Below, piece by piece: positions 10,201 through 20,965 of a stretch of DNA of 64,000 nucleotides (position 1 is the first letter of the stretch; every line of letters starts with the position of its first letter). The stretch lies in NCBI RefSeq assembly GCF_025118155.1, contig NW_026251401.1, positions 615,811 through 679,810 on the forward strand, given 5' to 3'. Source of the stretch: Cokeromyces recurvatus. Its lineage: Eukaryota > Mucoromycota > Mucoromycetes > Mucorales > Mucoraceae. The notes under the pieces were generated by a model that worked only from the letters and a program-made list of their open reading frames with translations, was not told where the DNA came from and made no database searches. The translations under genes and the position numbers were made by a program.

Positions 10201-12156
10201 ATGATGCGCACTCTTAACCCATATATTTCTCTCGACTACAAGAAGTCTGTACCTCATGAAGCAGAACCTTGGAAGCAACTCTGCGACAACTCATGGACTT
10301 TCTATATTGAAGAAATTGGCCACGGAGAATACTTTGGTTTCACTTTGGATGGCAACTCAAGATTGTTGCTTGGTGATTACACCGTTTCCCATAATACTAA
10401 ATTATTAGATAAGATTCGACAAACTAATGTGCAAGAAGGTGAAGCTGGTGGTATTACACAACAAATTGGTGCTACTTTCTTCCCTGCTGACACAATTGAA
10501 AAGAAGACAGCAGTTCTTGGTGATAAGCGTGTCGATAAACTTAAGGTTCCTGGTATTTTAGTTATTGATACACCTGGTCACGAATCTTTCACCAATTTGA
10601 GAAGTAGAGGTAGTTCTCTTTGTAACATTGCTATTTTGGTCGTTGATATCATGCACGGTATTGAACCTCAAACACGTGAATCTATTCGTTTACTTCGTGA
10701 TCGTCGTACTCCTTTCATTGTTGCTTTGAACAAGATCGATCGTCTTTTCGAATGGAAGGCAACTCCTAATAACTCTTTCCAAGATTCTCTTGCCAAACAA
10801 AAACCTTCTGTTAAACAAGAATTTGAAAAGCGTGTGGCTGACACTATTCTTGCCTTTGCTGAAAATGGTCTTAATGCTGAACTTTACTACAAGAACAAGA
10901 ATTTCGCTAAATATGTTTCATTGGTTCCTACCTCTGCTCACACTGGTGAAGGTATTCCTGATTTGCTTAACTTGCTTATTCACTTAACACAGACACGTAT
11001 GAGTGAAAAATTGATGTATATTACTGAACTTGAATGTACTGTTCTCGAAGTTAAGGTGATTGAAGGTTTGGGTACAACTATTGATGTTGTTCTTGTCAAT
11101 GGTTGGTTACACGAAGGCGATCGTATCGTCGTCTGTGGTCTTAATGGACCTATTGTGACAACTGTCAGAGCTTTATTGACACCACAGCCTATGCGTGAAT
11201 TACGTATTAAATCCCAATATATTCATCATAAATCTGTCAAGGCTGCTTTGGGTATTAAGATTGCTGCTCCTGAACTTGAAAAGGCAATTGCTGGTTCACG
11301 TCTTTTGGTTGCAGGACCTGATGATGATATTGAAGACTTGAAGGAGGAAGTAATGTCTGATTTGACAGATTTGATGACTTCTATCGATCGTACTGGTCAC
11401 GGTGTCTGGGTTCAAGCTTCTACTTTGGGTGCCCTTGAAGCTCTCTTAGAGTTCTTGAGAACATCCAAGATTCCAGTCGCAGGTATCAATATTGGTCCTG
11501 TTCACAGAAAGGATGTCGTTAAGGCTAGTGTGATGTTGGATAAAGCAAGAGAATTTGCTGTCATGCTTTGTTTCGATGTCAAGGTTGATAAAGAAGCTGA
11601 AGATTTGGCCGAAGAATTGGGTATGCGTATCTTTACTGCAGATATTATTTATCACTTGTTTGATCGCTTCCAAGAATATCATGCTTCTATTATTGAACAA
11701 AAACGTAAAGATCAAGCTGGTGAGGCTGTGTTCCCTTGTGTCTTGAGAATGATTCCTCGTGCTATTATTAACAAGAAGGATCCCATTATTATTGGTGTTG
11801 ATGTTGTTGAAGGTACTCTTCGTTTGGGCACACCTATTTGTGTTGTCAAGACCAATCCTGAAACTCAAGCTCGCGAAGTGATTACACTTGGTAAGGTTAC
11901 ATCAATGGAACAAAACCATAAACCTTTAGAAATAGTGAAAAAGGGTGGAGCTGGTGCAGGTGTTGCAGTTAAGATTGAATGTGCTTCTTATGAAACTCCA
12001 AAGACATATGGACGTCACTTTGAAGATACCGATGAATTTTATTCTAGAATTACACGTCAATCTATTGATATTATGAAAGAATCTTTCCGTGATGATTTAT
12101 CAAAGGAAGAATGGGGTCTTATTGTTAAGCTTAAAAAGATTTTGGGTGTAGATTAA
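7222..12156 (+). CDS. FUN12: translation initiation factor eIF5B, with intein
   Basis: Three exons: 7222-7262, 7328-7456, 7545-12156, with phases agreeing at both junctions; 1593-residue precursor. eIF5B is the GTPase that joins the 60S subunit to the 48S complex. The N-terminal ~550 residues are a Lys/Glu-rich, low-complexity region with acidic patches ([18 protein letters not shown]). The G domain follows: G1 GHVDTGK interrupted by an intein, G3 DTPGHESF, G4 NKID, G5 SAHTGEG; then the beta-barrel, the alpha/beta/alpha domain and the domain IV region, ending ILGVD. Removing residues 581-1007 gives a 1166-residue eIF5B of normal length with an intact P-loop GHVDTGKT. As G1 is cut, splicing should be required for GTP binding. 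Codon use in the intein looks like the host gene. Start chosen because [21 protein letters not shown] is the expected eIF5B-like beginning. Confidence 0.95.
9115..10395 (+). mobile_element. intein in the P-loop of eIF5B
   Basis: A 427-residue in-frame insert between the Lys and Thr of GHVDTGKT. It begins with the nucleophile Cys ([13 protein letters not shown], block A), has a block-B-like [10 protein letters not shown] with its conserved His, and ends with block F ([17 protein letters not shown]) and block G (TVSHN), followed by Thr as the +1 residue. These are the residues needed for protein splicing. The middle holds a LAGLIDADG homing-endonuclease region with two motif copies, [10 protein letters not shown] (9709-9738) and FLAGVVDGN (9994-10020). 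Position 8 of each motif, normally the catalytic Asp, is Ala in the first and Asn in the second, so DNA cleavage is probably lost while splicing should persist. Archaeal IF2 inteins and an eIF5B intein of a chytrid fungus are known from the literature; I believe the archaeal site is the same K/T position, from memory. Confidence 0.93.
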
Positions 12157-12346
12157 ATAACATTTATTATTTGTGTAAAATTTTAAATAAAATAATATTT
12201 TAAGCATAGGCATATAAGCATAAACATAAACATAAACATAAAAAAAAAAAAAGGTCTGACATTTAAATTAAGGAGAAGGGGGAGAATAAAATACATATTT
12301 TTATTCAAAACAATATTTTTTGTTTCGAAAGTTATACAAAAAAGAA

Positions 12347-13337
12347 ATGGTAAATGATAGTCAAGAATTAAGTTAATGAAAAAAAAAAAAAAGAAAAGAA
12401 AAATATATTTATTGAATTGAATGAATAGCCACAAGAGGATCAACTTAATCTATTGCAACATTCTGCTAGTATTTCTGCTGACCAAGATTTAGAATCAGGC
12501 TTTACATCCTCTCAACCTGTAAATGGCAATTTAAATAATACTATAAATAATGCATCTTTCGAACAGACTGGATCAACAAATAAAATTAGAGACTATTTTC
12601 AACAGTCAAGGTAAGCAATTGTATCCTGAGAAAAAAAAATTATTAGATAGTAACCACATGATGTAAAGTCATCCTATTGCAGCTTTTTTCTTCTTGGCTT
12701 TTAGACTAGGCGCATTATTGACATATTTATTAGGCTCCATTTTTACAGAGAATTTTACCTTTGTGTTTGTTATTACCATCTTACTTTTGGCTTTTGACTT
12801 TTGGACAGTAAAGAACATCTCAGGTCGATTATTAGTGGGGCTTCGATGGTGGAATGAAATTCAACCTGATGGATCCAATAAATGGGTATTCGAAAGTGCT
12901 AATGTAAAGTATATACAAATGTATATAAATGTATATAAATATACACATATATGTATGTGTGTGTGTATTATGTCTTAAGCTAAACATTTTCCTCCTTTTT
13001 TTTTTTTTTTTTTTATTAATAGCCTAGTAGAATTAACAATGCTGCAGATACGCGCTTGTTTTGGTGGACATTATATGGTACACCAGCTCTTTGGGCATTA
13101 TTTGCCTTATCTTGTATCATTACACTTAAATTCTCTTGGCTAATCATTGTAGGCGTTGCATTGGCGTTAAATATGGCTAATGTGTATGGTTACACACAAT
13201 GCGATAAAGATGCAAAGAAAAGATGGGCAACAGGTATGGCTGCTCGTTCTGCTTTAGGTTCTTTAGGTAGTGGTGCAACTGGTTTAATAGGACAGGCTTT
13301 ATCAAGTGGGATTGGTAAAGTTTTTAGCTCAAGATAA
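12347..13337 (+). CDS. TVP23: TVP23 family Golgi membrane protein
   Basis: Exons 12429-12610, 12669-12903 and 13023-13337 are certain; the start is most simply an exon consisting only of the ATG at 12347-12349, followed by a 79-bp intron (GTAAAT..AATAG). The product is about 244 residues. After a polar N-terminus (about 60 residues) the TVP23/DUF846 pattern begins: [20 protein letters not shown], then [13 protein letters not shown] and [17 protein letters not shown], with four hydrophobic membrane spans. TVP23 proteins are in late Golgi vesicles and affect membrane traffic. The gene sits 190 bp after eIF5B and converges on SPF1. The family call is firm; the first exon is inference because no other in-frame ATG with a donor was found nearby. 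Confidence 0.88.
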
Positions 13338-13482
13338 TATATATTTATATACATGTATGTGTATATGTATACATTACATACATAATAAAACGTATCAATT
13401 TATTTTATCTTATTATATTTTATTTTATTTTATATAATATCTAACAAATACATATATAAGAAATGTATCAAACCCATTCTCT

Positions 13483-16400
13483 TCAATCTCTTCGGGCAAT
13501 TGGTTTGGCACGGTTATCAGCAAATAAAAACTTTGTTATCTTCTCAATACCATAAGCAATACCAAAGTCAAGAATCATACAGAGCGTTAACTTATAACGG
13601 AACTAAAATTGTATTCAATGTTAGTAAAAATAAAATAAAATAAAAACAAAGATAGGAACACTTACCGTTCCAGGGAATCGAACAAGCTTAAGTTGATCAT
13701 TGACCTCTGGCCATAACTCAGTAGCACCAGCTAAGGCAACACCACCGACAGACATTAAACCATAATATAAGGCCTTATTATCTTGAATACGTTCACGGAA
13801 AGGATAACCTTGATAGTTGATAGCAAAGGTAGATACTTGCATAGATAATTGAATAAGATAAACAGCACTATTTAATAAACTAGGCTCAAATTCACCCTCC
13901 AAATCAACTTCCTTTGGTCTAATATATAACGAAATAGTTAGCAATCTATACATAAATCATATTTTCACTAATACTTTACGGTTCAAGAGATTTAGCAAGA
14001 CCATTAATATAAATCAAAGCAATAATATGAATAGCGAATTGTCCCATGACAGATAGAATAATGTAAGGATTAAAGATGTTTGGCTGAGGGCGTTCTTTAG
14101 ATAATTTCTGGAGTGGTTTACCTCGAGAAATACAAAGGAAACAAACAGCCATTAACATACCAGAAATCGTCACTTGAAGATCGCCAAATTTAATACCATC
14201 CAGATACAAAACAGATAAACTATAAGCAGAAATTAAACAATTTAAAGCTAGAATTTTGTACATTTGAATTGTTGCTACAAGTGTACAACGACCTTGACGA
14301 ATGATGTTGTTGACTAATATACAAATAAATAAATTAGCTTAAAACACAATTTTATAAACATATATCCATATATACTTTACTTGAAGTCACATTACGAAGT
14401 TTAGAAGTGAAAGGTGCAGCAACTGAAGCATCACCGAATTTAATAGTAGGGGGCTCTTCCATATCCATACCTTCCAACATCTTTTGTGTAGCTTCTTCTA
14501 TCTTTTTCTTTTGCTCCAATTGTCTTCTTTGAGCAGGTGTTAAATTCTGATTCTGTTGTTGAGCAGATTGAGCAACGAATTCAGGATAAAGATGAGCAAT
14601 AGCAGGAGGAGGTGGAGGAGGTGGCTGATTAAAACGAGCAGAAATACTCTTTTGTTGTTCATACATGGCCTTCATACGTTCAATACGTTGACGTTCAGCG
14701 ATCTTTTGGAGATCTTCAGGAGTTCCATCCAAAAGTGCCACACCAACATGTGCTTGCTTCAAGGCGCCAACATCATTTGTACCATCACCAGCCATTAATG
14801 TAGTATAGCCTAAATTTTTTAATCCTGTCAAAAGATATTCCTTTTGAGAAGGAGATACACGTGCATAAACCCAAGTGTGCTCAAGGATTTTGTTCATATT
14901 TTCCTTATGAAGCATAAATTGACTCATGGCAAAACCGGTTAAACAAATATCATACTTATCCAAAAGGGCTTGATCCAAAGGCTCAGAAGGATCAAATTCA
15001 ACACGATAAGATTCATCTACACTGTGGAATACAATTTGATTGTCCTTACGTGTTTCGTCTCTATCTACAATCAAAACATCACGTTCAATAATGCCTACTT
15101 CACGAGCTACTGCACAGGCGGTCAATGGATTGTCACCAGTAATCATAATACATCTGTGTGAAGATTCATTTAATTCCTTTAAGGCAGCAATAGCATCTTC
15201 CTTCAAAGGACAGGTAAAGACAATAAAACCGGCAAAAGTAAGGTCACATTCAACTGACTCACGAGGCAGGTCATTAATTTGGTTAGCAGTTAACTGATGA
15301 TCCAACATTTTATAGCCAAGTGCCAAAACTCTGCTACCTTTACGCGTAAAATGACGATAAGTTTCAACATAATCTTTAGGAATATGTGTATACATCGTCT
15401 TGAGCGTTTCAGGAGCGCCTTTGACGGCAATAAAGGTCTTTTGTCCATTTATAGAGGGATGTGTTAAAGTTGAAACGGAAGATTGACGTTTCAAAGCTGA
15501 AGAGAATTGATAACGACGACGAATATGTAAATTATGACTACGCTTTTCTCCTTTAGGAGTAACAACATCATTAGATCCTAATTCCCAATTAAGAGCTTTA
15601 AGGGTTTCCTTTTCCATAGGATCGCCTACAACTCCATCTTCAAGTTGAACTAAAGCATGCGCACTGGCTAAAACCCACTTGGTAAAATCAGGAACCTCAG
15701 TGGCTTTTGAGAGTTCGGTTAAAGGTTTGCTTTTACTATTATTTCCAAAAAAAAAAAAAAAAAAATGCATGAATAAAATAATTAATAAGATTCATATAAT
15801 ATATATGTATGTACTCAACTTACTCAGCATAAGCAACGCCTTCAAAAACGAGATCTTCACCAGTTAAAGTACCTGTCTTATCAAAACAACAAACGTCAAC
15901 ACGACCAGCATAAGGAATACGGAAGGGTTCAGTACAATAGATAGCAAACTTAGAAAGAGCAACTAAACTGCTGTTAACGGCTAAACTCAACTCCATAGGT
16001 AATTCAGGAGGTACAACAGATGTAATAATCAAAATACAATCCAATAAAAGTTTTGACTTTTTACGATCATTCTTAACACCTTCTTCCCATACATAGGCAG
16101 AAGCAGCAATAGCAAATATCAATAAGAAGAGAATAAATAATAAGGCTTCAAAATTATTAGCAGAAACACGTTCAGTTGAAAAAATCATAGTACGAACTAG
16201 TTCACCTTGGGATGTTCCAAAACCAGTACGAGCAACAACACAAACACAACCCTCATCTGGTGGAGCCTCATGTTTAGGTGGAGTGACCTGAAGTACCTTC
16301 GTACCACCATAAAGCACATTTAATCGATCTGCAGAAACCAAATCAAATTCCTCCTCAGGGCTTCTAAGAGCAACAGATTCTTTTAATAAAGGTGTTGATT

Positions 16401-17584
16401 CACCAGATAACATGGCTTCATTTACAATACAGGAGCCATCTGCAATAACCAAATCACAAGGAACACCTTGTTCTTCTTTAGTACGAGTGATAGAAACAAC
16501 ATCACCAGGTAATAATTCGTCACTTTGAATTTCGATCCATTTCTTTTCTCTTTTAACATAGATAGGATATGGCTTTTGATTCATACCACGGAATTCACCA
16601 ATAGTGCGAAGACGTTGATAAACGACTGTACACTCAAACACAACCAACATAAAAAGAGTAAATAGAGAATAGTACCAATATTCATCTAAACACCAAAGCC
16701 CAACACAAAATATTTGAAAAACAAAAAAAGGAGCAACAGCGTGTTCCTTGAATAGTTCTATAAATGTAGGTAAAGGAATATCAAATCTATAATAAAAAGA
16801 ATAAATTAAATTTCTACTTTTCTACGCTTAAGAATCTAACTATTTTACTTATTCATGCCATAAGAATGACTAAGAGATTCGATTTCTTTCTTAGTAGTTA
16901 AACCCTTTGTACTTTGATAAAAACCGACAATACGATTAACATCAGAGGGATAAAGAAGTTGTTGAAATTGTTTTTTGTCAGGATTCCAGATAAATTTCTT
17001 TTGTTGGAATAGAAAAGAGATTTCATCCTCATTTGTGTCAATGTTCTAAATAAATAAATAAGTTAATGAACATGAGAATACAAAAGTTATTTTAACATTA
17101 CCTTGCTATGTTCAAGTGGAATAAGTGTACCTTTTCCTTGGTAACGGAAAGGAACAATCTTAATGATGGTAGCTTTGTGTACATTAGGTTCCTAAGTTAA
17201 AAGAAAAAAAAAAAGTTAAAAAAAAAAACTGTCATGTATTCCATGTAGAAATTAATTTACCTTGACACAAGTGAAAAGGGCTTTTATATTAACACTCCAT
17301 TGACATGCTAAAAATGTTAAAACATGTAAAGTAAGGATACTACCAAGTGAAACAAAAGTCCATTCTTCAGATCCAAGATAAACATCATATTTAAAGAAGT
17401 ATACATAAATAAAAACAGGGTAAAACATGCTGACAAACGGCCAAACATACATGTGCCAATGTTTAGGCAATGGTCTCAACAAAGCAGCCGAAGCAACTCG
17501 TTCCGATTGAACAAGTGTTTGCGTCCTATAAATAGTGATTTAATTTTCTTGAAGTTTGATAATAATAATAAAAAAAACTTACAT
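13483..17584 (-). CDS. SPF1: P5A-type transport ATPase of the ER (Spf1/ATP13A1)
   Basis: Nine minus-strand exons: 17584-17583, 17525-17261, 17191-17102, 17045-16849, 16786-15824, 15735-14381, 14313-13980, 13918-13666, 13602-13483, all phases agreeing; 1192 residues, the normal P5A length. P5A ATPases remove mislocalised transmembrane helices from the ER membrane. Seen: the P5A signature [16 protein letters not shown] in M4, phosphorylation site [17 protein letters not shown] and [12 protein letters not shown] in the nucleotide domain, hinge [21 protein letters not shown], and several C-terminal membrane spans ([20 protein letters not shown]). A Pro-rich insert ([10 protein letters not shown]) lies in the cytosolic domain. 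The initiator codon is split AT|G by a 57-bp intron; spliced, it reads [20 protein letters not shown], in frame with the first membrane region. Confidence 0.95.
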
Positions 17585-17814
17585 TATTGAGCAATTGAAC
17601 GATTTCGTTTGGTTTGATGAAAGAGATGTATTATATGATAAAAACCAAACTAAATAACCGCGTAGTATACACGGCAACAGCGTCAATTATTTGTTTTGTG
17701 TAATCGGAAAAAAAGACAGAAAGCAAAATATAATTGGAGTTTAATTGCGTAGTTTAAAATGATATACGTATATGAATATTCATATTTTTTGTAGGAACTC
17801 TATGAAGATAACAA

Positions 17815-18480
17815 CAGTACGATTAAAGACTTATTTTATTTATAACAAAAATTTAAAACCCCAAGTGAGCACATAATACTGGTGTATTGAATTTCCCGGG
17901 TCAGTTCGAGAAAGGATAAAAGTGTACTAAAAAAAACCTTTTGATAGGCAAAAGGGTAAAAAAGAAAGAGAAGGGAAGAGGAAAAACAAGGTATATCAAC
18001 AAATACTAGATTCGAAGTTACGTAACCATATTACAAGTTTTGTACCAAGAGGGGAGAGAGAAGTTTCTGGAGAAAGTTCACTATGATGAAGGTAGTCAAG
18101 CTCGAAAAGTAGAAGGCACATAACAGGCCAATGAATCGTCCAGGCGGAAAAGACAGATGTGTTGAGAGTTGATGAGATTGGCGGCCAGCACTTTTGTTTA
18201 TTTGGCAGCTTATTCAAGAGGAAGGACAAAGGGTCGGGTTCGATCAAAGGCGTTTGTAATCGTCGATGCAAATGTAGGCATCATATAGCATGAGATCTTG
18301 GAACATGGCATTAGGATAATAGATGCAGGGTTTAGGGACACCACCAGGTAACCAACCTAGACGCCAGCAAACTATCCGGCTGCGTTCTGCGTTTGATATA
18401 GGTAACCAGAGGATAGGATCGATACCCAGGGTAGGGCGGCAGGCAGACAAGAGAACATAATTGTTACTGTTTCATCGATC
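17815..18480 (-). mobile_element. LINE 3' end, copy B (5'-truncated)
   Basis: Minus-strand remnant of the same LINE family as copy A. It preserves CRPTLGIDPILWLPISNAER, then CWRLGWLPGGVPKPC, and a later block (IEPDPLSFLLNKLP, then WTIHWPVMCLLLFELDYL). The 3' UTR in the reading direction has the same landmarks as copy A: GACCCGGGAAATT, then GTGCTCACTTGGGG and an AT tail. Only the last few hundred bases of ORF2 remain, and the reading frame is shifted near 18250. Confidence 0.75.
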
Positions 18481-19320
18481 ACCAAGATTATCTTCCAGGT
18501 GTGTTTTACAGATACCAGCATTTTTTTTTTTTCAATATAAGCTTGAACAAGTCTATATCTTACATTTTAAAATAAATCCCCTTATTTGTATTCGTAGTGT
18601 CCAATAATCTGTCATTATTGTCGATTCTTGTACCCAAAGTCTCAGTAAGTCCTTCAATGAAAACACCATCTTGTTCTTCAAATTTCCTCCACTTAAAAAA
18701 AGGTTTCTGCCATCTATTTTCTCAGGACGTGTCATGATTGTAAGATTTGTAACTTAATTCAATAAGATAAATAGTTAAACTAAAACATATAGTGCATTTG
18801 TATGATAATTCTGTCTATGGACATATTAAGTATATTTACTTATATGTAAAAAAAAATAAATTTATAAGCTAAACTGGGGTAATATAAACACGTGTAATAA
18901 TTGATTTCACTCAGAGTACACGTATTAGTTATTAAAAGATAAATATGTACATACAAAAGACATGGATATATGTCTATAATGATTCTTGATACTATAATCA
19001 TTCTCTGTCTATCATTATATTATCAAATACAATTTGTTATATTATTATTCATTACCTTTATTCACAAAATGTATAAATATTTTAACATTGTCTACCTTTA
19101 TTTTGTATTAATCCTTAACTCATCTTTATCTTAATAAAACTTATTAACAACTCTCAATGTACTTCTTCTGTCTAATTCATTTTATTTCTCATTTCTATTT
19201 TATTATACTCTTACCTGTAAATCACAACACGAATGAGCCAAACCGAAAGCCCTCATAACTTCAGGAGGAGTACAAAAAATATCTGATTCATTTTTATATA
19301 TATATATATATATTTCGACA
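18481..19320. other. AT-rich non-coding DNA
   Basis: No recognisable gene. A 60-codon minus-strand frame at 18553-18735 (MTRPEKIDGRNLFLSGG...) has no matching family I recognise and no support beyond being open. Flanked on both sides by transposon remnants, so probably old repeat DNA. Confidence 0.4.
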
Positions 19321-19866
19321 AGTATCATCAAGCAACAAGACATGATGCAGTGGAGAGTTTGATGGAAGCATTCGAGAATTTCAGCTTGAAAGAAATTTCT
19401 GTTCGAAACTTCATTCTCCATGAATGCAACCTGATTGTTAAGAGAGCACCCTTGCAACCTTTTGGCAAGAAATAGCACTGATAATCTTGAAGAGCGCTAT
19501 TATTGTGTTAAAAAATGAGAGTTATAACAGCTACGGATATTATTTCAGTTGAAATCTGGGAATCTTTAAAGCCCAAGAGAGTAAAGGTCGATGGAAATAG
19601 GAAGAGAAAGAAGCCTTTAGCAAAAAAAAAAAAAAAAAAAAAAAAGCGTTGCATAAGGAAACTTTCACCTAGATATTACATGATGTTCATCTTTAAGACG
19701 TTAGATAAAATTGACAAGTTTCCTGAAATGAGAAATTTCTATATCGTTATGAACAATGCATTAATCCATACTTAATAGGATATAACGAGCTTGATCGAGA
19801 CTAGAAGCTATAGAGCTATATACCTCCCTCCCTATTCTCCTGAGCTCAAACCGATTGAAAACTTCT
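19321..19866 (+). pseudogene. Tc1/mariner-type transposase remnant
   Basis: Pieces of a DDE transposase in order on one strand: an N-terminal stretch (LKEISVRNFILHECNLIVKRAPLQP), then MRNFYIVMNNALIHT, then after two stops in the same frame YLPPYSPELKPIENF. The second piece corresponds to the DNAPIHT motif holding the second catalytic Asp, here changed to Asn; the Glu of PIEN is the third acid. The region of the first Asp is deleted (around 19475-19530), stops interrupt the frame, and an A-run (19622-19644) has expanded within it. Inactive. Terminal inverted repeats were not identified. Confidence 0.75.
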
Positions 19867-20839
19867 GATCACTCGTCAAAAAAAAAAAAATACTTCAATA
19901 AACAACCATTTTGGTGAGTCTTTGGTCAATTCAAGTCTTCAATAAACTTACAAAAGTTGATTATGACTAAACCGGACTTTAAGTAATGAAAAGGCGAATT
20001 TGAACTATTTACAAAAGTGAATTCGGTTCATTGGAAAACGAACTTTTGGGGGGGTGAAGTTACTGTAAATATATAAAAAACCCCAACATTAGTCACAGAA
20101 TACATGAAAATTACCCGGGTCAAATCATTAATTACAATAGAATTTAACAAGATAAATGAAGCAAAAAAATACTTACAATAGAAAGAGACAATCAATTCAA
20201 TCTGATAATAAAAGAAATAAACTTTTCCAAACTTTGTCAAACATTGTACTTTGTACTTATATATATGGGATCTGGGTTTAGACGTCGTAAGCACTACAGA
20301 CATTGTGAGTATGATAAGTAACAAAAGAACATGGATCCTCCTTGTATCTTTTCTACCAACTGAAAGTAATATTTTTTTTTTTCGTTCAAAAACACTTGGA
20401 CATAAATAACTATATAATTAAGAATATATAGTACACATATTATAATATTAGATTAGAAGTAGTAGTCAATAGGAGCAAATAACTTAGCTTTAAATAATCC
20501 CTATTAAGTTATTTTTTTTTGTAGATTAAATATGGAAACTGTATAGAAGTAATAGTTTAATACATTTCTATTCTATCATATAATATAGTTTCTATAACAA
20601 AGAATACCAGATGTAGTCTATCATAAGTTTTAGCAATTATAGTAGGTTAGAGCCTCAGCTATAAATGTAGGAAATACAATATATCTAATAATATAAATGC
20701 TGTATATAGTATACACCAATTTAGATTGTATGTATTTTATATATTCTAGTAAATATCATTTATTTCTCTTAGTAACGCACATAAGCATTTATTATATGAA
20801 TCATCTAAAGTATAATTTTGGTAAAAACACGTCCTGAAA

Positions 20840-20884
<45 letters not shown>

Positions 20885-20965
20885 GCGGCTGTTAATGTTT
20901 TTCATTTTTATTCTCCAATTTAAAAGCTTATTATTTTAGTCATTTTTACTTCTTTACATATAATA
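19867..20965. other. intergenic repeat-rich DNA
   Basis: No gene. Around 20050-20125 the minus strand reads GACCCGGGTAATTT, then TGTGACTAATGTTGGGG, matching the spacing of the LINE 3' UTR core, so a short LINE 3' scrap is likely. A 41-base poly(A) run lies at 20843-20883, about 80 bp before the next start codon. Confidence 0.45.
20843..20883. repeat. poly(A) tract, 41 bases
   Basis: Uninterrupted A homopolymer in the region upstream of the HMG-box gene. Exact length is likely to be unreliable in any assembly. Confidence 0.95.

Noticed and set aside
9112..10398. Idea that the eIF5B insert is a spliceosomal intron or assembly chimera
   Set aside because: It is open through 427 codons, has no GT..AG at its borders, and carries intein splicing motifs at both exact ends.
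18244..18450. Small open frame as a separate gene
   Set aside because: It is the LINE ORF2 block CRPTLG..WRLGWLPGG, a transposon remnant.
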